Made by a program: the position numbers and the translations under genes | Notes under the pieces: model-generated | Seen by the model: only the letters and a program-made list of their open reading frames with translations | What the model was told of the DNA's origin: nothing | Database searches by the model: none | Part shown: in pieces, positions 1 through 6,152 of the stretch | How the letters are laid out: every line of letters starts with the position of its first letter | Position numbering within the stretch: the stretch's first letter is position 1 | Source of the DNA: JAEXNA01 sp050486105 | Lineage (GTDB): Bacteria > Vulcanimicrobiota > Xenobia > Xenobiales > JADMJV01 | NCBI GenBank assembly: GCA_050486105.1 | Contig: JBJHCR010000361.1 | Coordinates: 1 to 6,152 of the forward strand | Direction: 5' to 3' | Length of the DNA: 6,152 bases

Positions 1-798
1 GCCCGCTGGTTGCCGGAGGCCCTGCAAGCGGACCAAAACACCCGCAAACTCCAGTTTGCCAGCCTGAACTTCGATGTTTCGGTGTGGGAGTGGTTGCTCA
101 CTCTGGCTTGCGGTGGCACCTTGGTTTTGGCCGACCGGGAGCAAATTTCACCGGGTCCGCCTCTGTTGGAAACCTTGCGCCGGCAGCGCTGCACCCATCT
201 GACTCTTCCCCCTTCGGCCTTAGAGGTTCTGCAGCCGGAAGAACTGCCGGACCTGCGCTGCCTGGTGGTGTGCGGTGAAGCTTGCCCTCCTGAAGTCTTG
301 GCTCGCTGGGTCCGCGAAGGTCGCCTGTTGTTCAACGCTTACGGACCCACGGAGGTCACCATTTGCACCACCTATGCCGAATGCCACTGCTTTGAAGGAG
401 CTCGCTTTCCTATTGGTCGCCCCTGGCCCTTCGTGGGAACCTACTTGCTCGACGAAAACCTCGAGCCGGTACCCGTGGGCCTTCCCGGGGAGCTCTACCT
501 AGGCGGCGTGAGCGTCGGGAGGGGCTATCATCGTCGACCCGGGCTGACGGCGGAGAGATTTCTGCCGGACCCTTTCAGCGGAGTTCCCGGCTCGCGCATG
601 TACCGCACCGGAGACCGGGTTCGTCAGCTCCCCGACGGGCAGCTCGACTTTTTGGGGCGCTTGGACGACCAGGTTAAATTGAGGGGCTACCGCATCGAAC
701 CCGGGGAGATCGAGGCGGTGCTGCGCTCGCACCCGGCCGTTCGGGAAGCCCTGGTGCAAGTCAAGGACGGGAGGTTGCTGGCCTACGTTACTCCCAAG
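1..798 (+). other. Adenylation (A) domain, motifs A4 to A8 (N-terminal part missing)
   Basis: Motifs seen in order: A4 FDVSVWEW (residues 24-31), A5 NAYGPTE (112-118), A6 GELYLGG (163-169), A7 YRTGD (201-205) and A8 RGYRIEPGEIE (228-238). Aligned by eye to GrsA numbering, the binding pocket is D25, V26, W29, T68, V89, C91, A113, I121, C122, with the lysine K666 in the later A10 motif. This DVWTVCAICK pattern is close to the GrsA Phe code DAWTIAAICK. An aromatic amino acid (Phe, Tyr or Trp type) is the best guess, with Phe slightly favoured. The Cys at the position equivalent to 301 is unlike the usual Ala. Confidence 0.93.
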
Positions 799-3672
799 CC
801 CCATTTCGAAGAACTCGAGGGATGGCGACAGAAGCGGGTGAGCCAATGGCAGAGCCTGTACGAGAAGACGGTTCAAGGCACTCCGGAAGACCCTCGTTTT
901 CACATTGTTGGATGGAACTCAAGCTTCACCGGAGGACCTATCCCCCCTGAGGAGATGCGCCTCTGGGTCGAGGACACCGTGACTCGGATCAATGAGACCG
1001 GAGCTTCTGGAGATTTGTTGGAAATCGGTTGCGGTACTGGTCTCTTAGCCTGTCGCTTGGTGGACTCTTGCCACTCTTATGTGGGAATAGACTTTTCTGC
1101 CGAGTCCCTAGCTCACCTTGAGTCTCTAAAACTCGAGAAAGTCACCCTCCTCCGGGGAGACGCTCTGGAAATGCCGGATGTCGAAGCGGATCTGGTGATC
1201 CTCAACTCCATCGTGCAATACTTCCCCAGCGCCTCCTATCTCGAAGAGGTGTTAGAGAAAGCCATCGCCCGGGTGCGGGCGGGGGGAGCGATTTTCCTTG
1301 GTGACGTTCGCAACTACGAATTGTTTCAGGCCTTCCAACGAGAGGTCCTGGAGGCGCGCCATCCGGGCCTATCCGAGAGCGAAAAGGAGCGTTGGGCGGC
1401 CGCTCGGATGGCTTCGGAAGAAGAGTTGTTGCTGTCTCCTTCGTACTTTGTCAGGCTGTGCGAGCGGCACCCTCGCCTGAGTGGAGTGCGGATCTGGCCA
1501 AAACGAGGTCGCTACGACAACGAGCTCTCTCGCTACCGTTATGAAGTGGTGCTCTATGTAGAGCGGGAGCTTGCCCCTCGAGAGGTTGTTTGGCAAGACT
1601 TTCCGGGCCTCGAGAACTGGAGAAGGGAGCTGGCGCTCTGGCAGGACCAGTTGGCAGCCGGTCGGTTGGCCTCCGACCTTTTGGCTTGGAAAAGGGTGCC
1701 GAACGGACGCCTTGGCTCGGGGGTGCATCCCGAGGACCTATGGGACCTTGGGGCGGAAGTGTCCTGGACTTCGGGCTACCAGGATGGCTCCTTCGACGTG
1801 ATCTTTGGTGGAGATTGGGCGAGAGCACCGGAAAGACCCTCGGAAGACCGAAGGCCTTACAACGATCCACTCCTCGGATTAGCCCAGGCCGAACTCGTAC
1901 CAGCCTTGAAAGACCTCTGCCGGCAGAAGCTCCCCGAGTACATGGTTCCAGCCGCAGCAGTGCTCCTCGAGAGCCTTCCCTTAAGCCCTAATGGTAAAGT
2001 GGACCGAAAGGCTCTTGCCGAACCTCTGTCCCTTCCCGGGGGTGGGGCGTCTCCCCGGACAGCCCTCGAAGAACGATTGCTGAAAATCTGGTCGGAGGTC
2101 TTGGGGTGCGACGGCTTCGGCATCGACGACAATTTCTTCGATCTCGGGGGGCATTCGTTGCTGGTCGCCCAGGTCATCAGCGAGCTTCGAAAAGCACTAG
2201 ATGTCGAACTCCCACTCCGAGCACTCTTCGAGAATCCCACGGTAGCCTGCCTGGCTCGGACGGTCGTCGAGGCCCAACGGACAACTCTGGCTTCCTCTCG
2301 CCCTCCCATCACCCGAGCGCCACGAACTGAAGACGCTCCCATATCATGCTATCAAGAGCTATTCTGGAATCTGGTTTGGCGGTGGCCGGAGAGCCCTATG
2401 CTCAATATGGCCTTCGCTCTGCACCTTCGCGGTCCCCTGGAGGTGCAGCATCTCAAGGACAGTTTCGCTGAAATCTTGCAGCGGCATGAATCCCTTCGCA
2501 CCACCTTCCACGGCTGGGAAGACCAGCCCGTGCAGCGGGTCTTGACGAACTTTGAGCTGCCCTGGCAAACCTATGTCCTGGCCGAGTCAACAGCTTACGA
2601 ACGTGAAGCCCGGCTGCTGGAGCTGCGCTTAGCCGAACGCAATCGGCCGTTCGATCTCTATCGCGAACTGCCCATCCGAGCCAAGCTCGTGGTGGCTTCA
2701 CCGCAGGAGCACTTCCTGCTGCTGACCATCCACCACTTGGTCTTCGACGGGTGGTCTTTGGGAATCTTTCTCGATGAACTGGAGGCGACCTATCAAGCCC
2801 GACGCCAAGGCCATCGCTCAACTCTGACCCCACTTCCGGCGCAGTATTCGGATTTCTCTATTTGGCAAAGGGAATTCTTGACCCCTTCGATGCAAGCGGC
2901 GCAGCAAGCCCACTGGAGTGAATACCTGCAGGGCGCCTCCACCTGGTTGGATCTCCCTTATGACCGAGAGCGCCCGCTCCAGGAGAGCTTCAAAGGGAGG
3001 AGCTGGCTCGGTGAAATCGCTCCACAGCAGGTGGAGCGCCTAGGACATTTGAGCGCCAAAAAGGGCGTCACCCCCTTTGTCACCATGGCCACCGCCCTGG
3101 CGTTGGTGCTTCGCTCGTTGGGAAACAACCAGGACTTCGTGCTGGGCTTCAATTTCGCCGACCGACGCTTCCCGCCCACCGAACAGATGCTGGGGATGTT
3201 CGCGAACTTTCTGCCCTTGCGCTGCGCACTTCACGGCGATCCCACTCTCCCCGAACTCTTAGAAAGGATGCGGCAGAGTTATCTCGAGGCCACCGCGCAT
3301 CCGGAGATCGCCAGCTCGAGTCTTCGCTCCCTTCTCGTTCCGGAAGGCAGCCCACCTCGTCCACTGCTTCAGGTGGCCTTGGGGCTCAACAATTTCCCCG
3401 GCTCGACCATGAAGAGCCAAGAACTCCAGATAGCACAACTGCCGGCGGAAGATCTTCCCGAGGGCCACGCTCGCGTCGACCTTGAGGTCTATCTCAATCC
3501 ACTTGTCGAAGGTGGTTTGCAGATCAACATCACTTACGCCACCGACGTTTTCGAGGCCGGGACCATTGCAACCCTAGGCCAGCGGTATCAGAGACTGTTG
3601 GGGGCGATGCTGGCGACACCCGAAGCCCGACTGACGGAATTTGTGAGAGCCTTTCATCGATCCCCTCAATAG
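1..3672 (+). CDS. Non-ribosomal peptide synthetase, 5'-truncated: A(nMT)-T-C module end
   Basis: The frame is open from base 1 to a TAG at 3670-3672 (1223 residues visible, counted here from base 1). It begins inside an adenylation domain, just before motif A4, so the true start and motifs A1-A3 lie upstream; the TTG at 10 is not a credible start. Visible order: A core (1-266), inserted N-methyltransferase (about 267-605), A C-terminal part (about 620-675), T domain (686-757) and C domain (about 779-1210). The protein should activate an amino acid with ATP, tether it to the T-domain phosphopantetheine, N-methylate it using S-adenosylmethionine, and use the terminal C domain for a further condensation. 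It is a cytosolic assembly-line enzyme. Only about 13 residues follow the C domain, with no A, T, thioesterase or evident docking helix. The next gene, a type I PKS, starts 89 bases downstream on the same strand, so the two are probably co-transcribed. Product and exact substrate are inferred. Confidence 0.97.
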   Translation, partial: ARWLPEALQADQNTRKLQFASLNFDVSVWEWLLTLACGGTLVLADREQISPGPPLLETLRRQRCTHLTLPPSALEVLQPEELPDLRCLVVCGEACPPEVLARWVREGRLLFNAYGPTEVTICTTYAECHCFEGARFPIGRPWPFVGTYLLDENLEPVPVGLPGELYLGGVSVGRGYHRRPGLTAERFLPDPFSGVPGSRMYRTGDRVRQLPDGQLDFLGRLDDQVKLRGYRIEPGEIEAVLRSHPAVREALVQVKDGRLLAYVTPKPHFEELEGWRQKRVSQWQSLYEKTVQGTPEDPRFHIVGWNSSFTGGPIPPEEMRLWVEDTVTRINETGASGDLLEIGCGTGLLACRLVDSCHSYVGIDFSAESLAHLESLKLEKVTLLRGDALEMPDVEADLVILNSIVQYFPSASYLEEVLEKAIARVRAGGAIFLGDVRNYELFQAFQREVLEARHPGLSESEKERWAAARMASEEELLLSPSYFVRLCERHPRLSGVRIWPKRGRYDNELSRYRYEVVLYVERELAPREVVWQDFPGLENWRRELALWQDQLAAGRLASDLLAWKRVPNGRLGSGVHPEDLWDLGAEVSWTSGYQDGSFDVIFGGDWARAPERPSEDRRPYNDPLLGLAQAELVPALKDLCRQKLPEYMVPAAAVLLESLPLSPNGKVDRKALAEPLSLPGGGASPRTALEERLLKIWSEVLGCDGFGIDDNFFDLGGHSLLVAQVISELRKALDVELPLRALFENPTVACLARTVVEAQRTTLASSRPPITRAPRTEDAPISCYQELFWNLVWRWPESPMLNMAFALHLRGPLEVQHLKDSFAEILQRHESLRTTFHGWEDQPVQRVLTNFELPWQTYVLAESTAYEREARLLELRLAERNRPFDLYRELPIRAKLVVASPQEHFLLLTIHHLVFDGWSLGIFLDELEATYQARRQGHRSTLTPLPAQYSDFSIWQREFLTPSMQAAQQAHWSEYLQGASTWLDLPYDRERPLQESFKGRSWLGEIAPQQVERLGHLSAKKGVTPFVTMATALALVLRSLGNNQDFVLGFNFADRRFPPTEQMLGMFANFLPLRCALHGDPTLPELLERMRQSYLEATAHPEIASSSLRSLLVPEGSPPRPLLQVALGLNNFPGSTMKSQELQIAQLPAEDLPEGHARVDLEVYLNPLVEGGLQINITYATDVFEAGTIATLGQRYQRLLGAMLATPEARLTEFVRAFHRSPQ
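799..1815 (+). other. N-methyltransferase (nMT) domain inserted in the A domain
   Basis: A SAM-dependent methyltransferase sits between A8 and A9, the usual site for amino acid N-methylating NRPS modules. It has the SAM-binding glycine motif LEIGCGTGLL (about 340-349), the acidic residue D364 at the end of strand 2 (VGIDFS), the NRPS-nMT hallmark NSIVQYFP (402-409), GDVRN (434-438) and KRGRYDNELSRYRYEVVL (501-518). The C-terminal family signature RVPNGRL (565-571) followed by GVHPEDLWDLG (574-584) is also present. The domain should methylate the alpha-amine of the aminoacyl group on the T domain before condensation. The stretch between DLWDLG and the terminal FDVIF looks a few residues shorter than I recall for the family. 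Boundaries are approximate. Confidence 0.95.
1858..2022 (+). other. Adenylation domain C-terminal part, motifs A9-A10
   Basis: The A fold resumes after the methyltransferase with LPEYMVP (residues 644-650, motif A9) and SPNGKVDRK (662-670, motif A10). K666 is the conserved lysine that contacts the adenylate. Its intact state argues that the interrupted A domain is active. Confidence 0.93.
2056..2271 (+). other. Thiolation / peptidyl carrier (T, PCP) domain
   Basis: The core motif DNFFDLGGHSLL spans residues 710-721. S719 (codon 2155-2157) is the expected 4'-phosphopantetheine attachment site. The flanking pattern (TALEERLLKIWSEVLG before; LPLRALFENPTVACLA after) is typical of carrier domains, and the length of about 72 residues is normal. 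It carries the N-methylated aminoacyl group and presents it to the neighbouring C domains. Confidence 0.96.
2335..3630 (+). other. C-terminal condensation (C) domain
   Basis: Motifs seen: a C1-like ISCYQELFW (781-789), C2 RHESLRTTF (828-836), C3 HHLVFDGWS (911-919) with catalytic His912 and D916-G917, C4 YSDFSIW (949-955), C5 LGMFANFLPLR (1064-1074) and a weak C7-like PRPLLQV. C6 is degenerate: the usual HQDxPFE is replaced by HPEIASSS from H1100. The core HHxxxDG motif is intact, so catalysis is plausible. The domain ends the protein with no A-T after it. It could condense with an aminoacyl-T on another polypeptide or act as a terminal cyclising or releasing C domain, as in the C-terminal C of pipecolate-type NRPSs of macrolactone systems. 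The sequence does not decide between these. Confidence 0.93.
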
Positions 3673-3708
3673 AGTTCCGACCCCGAAACCCGGACCTCTA
3701 GGCGGGAT

Positions 3709-3729
3709 GTTCTAGACACGGCCTAGAAC
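3709..3729. repeat. Perfect 7-bp inverted repeat (GTTCTAG / CTAGAAC, 7-nt spacer)
   Basis: GTTCTAG (3709-3715) and its exact reverse complement CTAGAAC (3723-3729) flank the spacer ACACGGC, midway between the NRPS stop and the PKS start. In RNA it would form a short stem, extendable by one U-G pair. No T-run follows, so it does not look like an intrinsic terminator. It could be an operator-type dyad or a small structure ahead of the ribosome binding site; function is unknown. Confidence 0.5.
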
Positions 3730-3735
3730 GGAGAG
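3730..3735 (+). promoter_or_regulatory. Shine-Dalgarno-like GGAGAG upstream of a mini-ORF
   Basis: GGAGAG lies directly after the inverted repeat. Its GGAG core is 8 bases before the ATG at 3742. It is at least as good a ribosome binding site as the one for the PKS start and suggests that ribosomes may initiate on the short leader frame. Confidence 0.4.
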
Positions 3736-3741
3736 AGCACT

Positions 3742-3768
3742 ATGAACCCGGAGTTGTCTAGATGTTGA
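3742..3768 (+). CDS. Possible 8-codon leader ORF (MNPELSRC)
   Basis: An ATG with a well-spaced GGAGAG opens a frame of eight codons ending at TGA 3766-3768. The stop overlaps the beginning of the PKS gene, whose ATG is at 3762. This arrangement would let ribosomes terminate on top of the PKS start and re-initiate (translational coupling). No family match is possible at this length, and chance is a real alternative. Confidence 0.25.
   Translation: MNPELSRC
3750..3753 (+). promoter_or_regulatory. Ribosome binding site GGAG of the PKS gene
   Basis: GGAG is separated by 8 bases from the ATG at 3762. Because TAG at 3759-3761 is an in-frame stop immediately before this ATG, 3762 is the first possible start in the frame. 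The site and the stop together fix the start. Confidence 0.6.
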
Positions 3769-6152
3769 GTGCCGACACCCACCCTGAGAAATATGAAACC
3801 ACCTCGGAGAGTATAGCGATCATCGGCATGAGCTGCCGTTTTCCCGGGGGTGCCAATTGCCCCGACGACTTCTGGCACCTGTTGGAATCCGGAGCCGATG
3901 CCATCGACGAGATCCCTGATTCCCGCTGGGATCGCCGGGCTCACTACGACCCCGAACCCCGGGCACCCGGCAAAATGTACACCACCCGGGGAGGTTTTCT
4001 CTCCGGTCCCATCGATCGCTTCGATCCCACCTTCTTCAACATTTCGCCTAAAGAGGCCGCCTGCATGGACCCTCAGCAACGCCTGCTGCTAGAACTGAGT
4101 TGGGAGGCACTCGAGGACGCCGGTCACGATCCCACCGCCCTGCGAGGCAGCGACGCGGGGGTGTTCATCGGAGTCTCCAGCATCGACTACAGCACCATCA
4201 GCGTTCACGACAATATCGATCGCGTCACCAGCTATTCGCTCACCGGAAGCTGCCAAAGCGCCTTGGCTGGACGCATTTCTTTCGTGCTCGGCTTGGAAGG
4301 GCCTAGTCTTGCCATCGACACCGCCTGCTCCTCCTCTCTGGTTTCCATCGACTCTGCTTGCAACTTTCTTCGCCTTGGCAAGACCAGCCTGGCCTTAGCC
4401 GGTGGCTTCAACTTGATGCTCAGTCCGGATATGCAGATCTGCCTGACTAAACTGCAAGCGCTCTCCCCGGATGGGGTTTCGCGCTCTTTCGACGCCGCCG
4501 CCAATGGCTATGTGCGAAGCGAAGGCGGCGCCCTGGTGGTGCTCAAGCGACTCGGCGAAGCGCTGGCCGACGGCGACCGCATCCTGGGTGTGATCCGAGG
4601 GAGCTACGTAAATCAGGATGGGGAGAGCACGGGCATATCAGCACCCAATGGGCGGTCTCAAGAGGCGGTCATTCGAGGTGCCTTGCGAGAAGCGGGTCTC
4701 AGTGGAGCCGATATCGACTATGTCGAGGCCCACGGAACGGGGACCCGGGTCGGTGATAGAACCGAGTTGACCGCCATCGGGACCTTCCATCGTCCCTTCC
4801 GCAGCCACGATCACCCCGTACTGGTCGGTTCGGTGAAGTCCAATATCGGGCATCTGGAAGCGGCCTCGGGCATCGCCGGTTTGCTGAAAGTGGTGCTGGC
4901 CATGCGCCACGAAATGCTGCCGGCCAACCTGCACTTCCAGACCCCGAACCCCGCCATCCCTTGGGCCGACCTTCCCATCAAGGTGGTTTCTGTTCCCACT
5001 CCTTGGCCTCGCGGGAACAGACCTAGGAGAGCCGGGGTCAGCTCCTTTGGATTCGTGGGTACCAACGCTCACCTGATCCTGGAAGAGCCACCACTGCCAA
5101 AACCGGCAAAGAGGGTCCCGCCTTCCTGCTATCTGCTGCCTTTATCGGCACGGCGACATGAAGAGCTTCGAACTTTGGCCGGCCGCTATGAAGAATTCCT
5201 CACCCGAGCCAGTGAGGACGACCTGCTGAACATCTGTCACACCGCCAGCGTGGGTCGCGCTCATTTCGACTATCGAGCCGCGGTGACCGGTACAGATCCG
5301 GCAGCCCTCATGGACGGCCTGGAAGAGATTCGCCTGCAGGCGGAGCGACCTCGCTGTCTTAGAGATCCAGGAGTGGTCTTTCTTTACACCGGCCAAGGTT
5401 GTCAGTTTCCCGGCATGGGGCGACAACTGTACCGGAGCCAACCCGTCTTCCGGGACACCCTCAACGAATGCGAGCGAATCTTCCAAGAATCCCAGGGAGA
5501 GTCCCTCTTGGAGATCCTCTATCAAGATGCCACCCCGGAACGCTGCCACCACACCCGCTGGGCACAACCGCTGATCTTTTCCATCGAATGGGCCTTGACC
5601 CAGTTGTGGCTCAGTTGGGGCGTTCAGCCGGCGGCCACCGCCGGTCACAGCATCGGGGAGTACGCCGCTGCCTGCCTAGCAGGAGTGATGTCCACCGAGG
5701 ACGCCCTACGCTTGGTGGCGATCCGAGGACGTTTGATGGGGTCGGTGCCGGGAGAGGGCGGTATGATTGCCGTCAATGCCAGCCGCGAGATGGTTGAAGA
5801 GATCCTAGCCGAGCACGCCCCCGGGCGGGTGGAGATAGCCGCCCACAACGCACCCGAGAGCCTGGTGGTCTCGGGGTTTGCCGACGACCTCAAGAGAGTG
5901 GCCGCAGCCTTCGAGCAGCGAGGCCTCCGGCACAAATCTCTCCAAGTTTCCCACGCCTTCCACTCCGCTCAGATGGACCCTATCCTAGACGAGTTCCGGG
6001 CTGCCGTGCAGGCCGTCAGACTGCGCGAGCCCGAGCTTCCCTTGGTCTCCAACCTCACCGCCAAAGCGGCCCTCGCCGGACAGTTGACCGACCCGGAGTA
6101 TTGGGTGCGCCACCTGCGCCGAACGGTGCAAATGAGCGCCTCCTTGGCCTTT
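3762..6152 (+). CDS. Type I modular polyketide synthase, 3'-truncated: KS-AT
   Basis: The frame is open from ATG 3762 to the window end (797 codons, no stop), so the gene continues beyond. The start is supported by GGAG 8 bases upstream and by an in-frame TAG directly before the ATG. The KS begins at about residue 17 (SIAIIGMSCRFPGG) and runs to about 443; a KS-AT linker follows (about 444-537), then the AT from about 538 to the edge. All KS and AT catalytic residues seen are intact. The protein should extend a tethered chain with one malonyl-CoA unit. The 16-residue N-terminus is too short for the coiled-coil docking domain common on cis-AT PKS subunits. The gene lies 89 bases after an NRPS gene on the same strand, which indicates a hybrid peptide-polyketide line. 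Reductive domains, ACP and any release domain are outside the window. KS-first modular bacterial PKS is the only good reading; the product is unknown. Confidence 0.97.
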   Translation, partial: MLSADTHPEKYETTSESIAIIGMSCRFPGGANCPDDFWHLLESGADAIDEIPDSRWDRRAHYDPEPRAPGKMYTTRGGFLSGPIDRFDPTFFNISPKEAACMDPQQRLLLELSWEALEDAGHDPTALRGSDAGVFIGVSSIDYSTISVHDNIDRVTSYSLTGSCQSALAGRISFVLGLEGPSLAIDTACSSSLVSIDSACNFLRLGKTSLALAGGFNLMLSPDMQICLTKLQALSPDGVSRSFDAAANGYVRSEGGALVVLKRLGEALADGDRILGVIRGSYVNQDGESTGISAPNGRSQEAVIRGALREAGLSGADIDYVEAHGTGTRVGDRTELTAIGTFHRPFRSHDHPVLVGSVKSNIGHLEAASGIAGLLKVVLAMRHEMLPANLHFQTPNPAIPWADLPIKVVSVPTPWPRGNRPRRAGVSSFGFVGTNAHLILEEPPLPKPAKRVPPSCYLLPLSARRHEELRTLAGRYEEFLTRASEDDLLNICHTASVGRAHFDYRAAVTGTDPAALMDGLEEIRLQAERPRCLRDPGVVFLYTGQGCQFPGMGRQLYRSQPVFRDTLNECERIFQESQGESLLEILYQDATPERCHHTRWAQPLIFSIEWALTQLWLSWGVQPAATAGHSIGEYAAACLAGVMSTEDALRLVAIRGRLMGSVPGEGGMIAVNASREMVEEILAEHAPGRVEIAAHNAPESLVVSGFADDLKRVAAAFEQRGLRHKSLQVSHAFHSAQMDPILDEFRAAVQAVRLREPELPLVSNLTAKAALAGQLTDPEYWVRHLRRTVQMSASLAF
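3810..5090 (+). other. Ketosynthase (KS) domain
   Basis: The active-site cysteine C189 is in DTACSSSL, H324 in EAHGTGT and H364 in NIGHLEAASG, with K376 in GLLK: the full Cys-His-His set for decarboxylative Claisen condensation. Other landmarks are MDPQQRLLLE and AGRISFVLGLEGPS before the active site. Two normally conserved spots differ: the usual GDPIE after HGTGT reads GDRTE, and the usual GFGGTNAH reads GFVGTNAH (T434-H437). A C189 that is not replaced by Gln or Ser means this is a normal extending KS, not a decarboxylating loading KS. Confidence 0.96.
5373..6152 (+). other. Acyltransferase (AT) domain, malonyl-CoA type, end cut by window
   Basis: The domain opens with YTGQGCQFPGMG (542-553). 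The nucleophile S630 is in GHSIGEY and the extender-binding arginine R655 lies 25 residues later. The specificity motif HAFHS is at 731-735, with catalytic H734. HAFH together with a hydrophobic residue after the active serine is the established signature of malonyl-CoA selection, unlike the YASH of methylmalonyl ATs. The conserved near-terminal YWVRHLRRTV is present just before the edge, so only the last few dozen residues are missing. Confidence 0.95.

Noticed and set aside
10..12. TTG as the start codon of the NRPS gene
   Set aside because: The frame is open to base 1 and the sequence starts mid A domain just before A4, so the gene continues upstream. No ribosome binding site precedes it.
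499..903. Antisense open frame of 134 codons within the NRPS A domain
   Set aside because: It lies wholly opposite well-supported A8-nMT coding sequence, shows no recognisable motif, and is expected by chance in GC-rich coding DNA.
1369..2342. Several overlapping antisense frames (119-161 codons) and shifted + frames in the nMT/T region
   Set aside because: They overlap each other and the NRPS frame, whose nMT, A9-A10 and T motifs are continuous. The compositions (Arg/Ser/Pro-rich) are typical of shadow translation.
3709..3735. Intrinsic terminator between the two genes
   Set aside because: The stem is short (7 bp) and not GC-rich, and GGAGAGAG rather than a T-run follows it.
3673..3761. 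A lost A-T module or mobile-element remnant between the genes
   Set aside because: Only 89 bases are present, with no A- or T-domain motif in any frame and no terminal repeats or target duplication visible.
5142..5648. Antisense open frame of 168 codons opposite the KS-AT linker and AT
   Set aside because: It is opposite the continuous PKS frame with intact GQG and GHSIGEY motifs, and has no family features of its own.
1..6152. tRNA, rRNA, CRISPR array or insertion sequence
   Set aside because: Apart from the 89-base gap the window is filled by two continuous megasynthase frames. I saw no regularly spaced repeats, transposase motifs or tRNA-like folds.

Overview
This window is a piece of a hybrid non-ribosomal peptide / polyketide (NRPS-PKS) biosynthetic cluster. 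It holds two very large genes on the + strand, both cut by the window edges, separated by one 89-base gap. Almost every base is coding. The DNA is moderately GC-rich (near 60% by eye). Starts are preceded by GGAG-type Shine-Dalgarno sequences. The collinear type I megasynthases with an integrated acyltransferase point to a bacterium with large multimodular clusters (for example Myxococcota, Acidobacteriota or a similar phylum), but nothing here fixes the taxon.

Left part (1-3672): the 3' end of an NRPS gene. Domain order is adenylation (A, from motif A4 onward), an N-methyltransferase (nMT) inserted into the A domain between motifs A8 and A9, the C-terminal end of the A domain, a thiolation/carrier domain (T) and a C-terminal condensation domain (C), then a stop codon. 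The A-domain pocket residues read D-V-W-T-V-C-A-I-C-K. This resembles Phe-type codes, so the module probably loads an aromatic amino acid and N-methylates it. All main catalytic motifs look intact.

Middle (3673-3761): an 89-base spacer with a perfect 7-bp inverted repeat, four CTAG tetranucleotides, and a possible 8-codon leader reading frame whose stop overlaps the start of the next gene.

Right part (3762-6152): the 5' end of a type I modular PKS gene encoding a ketosynthase (KS) and a malonyl-CoA-type acyltransferase (AT). It stays open at the right edge, so any reductive domains and the acyl carrier protein (ACP) lie outside.

The main oddity is the junction. The NRPS ends in a C domain, which normally needs a downstream aminoacyl-T (or another nucleophile) as acceptor, but the next gene begins with a KS, which would normally take its substrate directly from a T domain. 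Either the assembly order is not the gene order (the C domain pairs with an A-T protein encoded elsewhere or is a terminal cyclising domain), or the hand-over is non-canonical.
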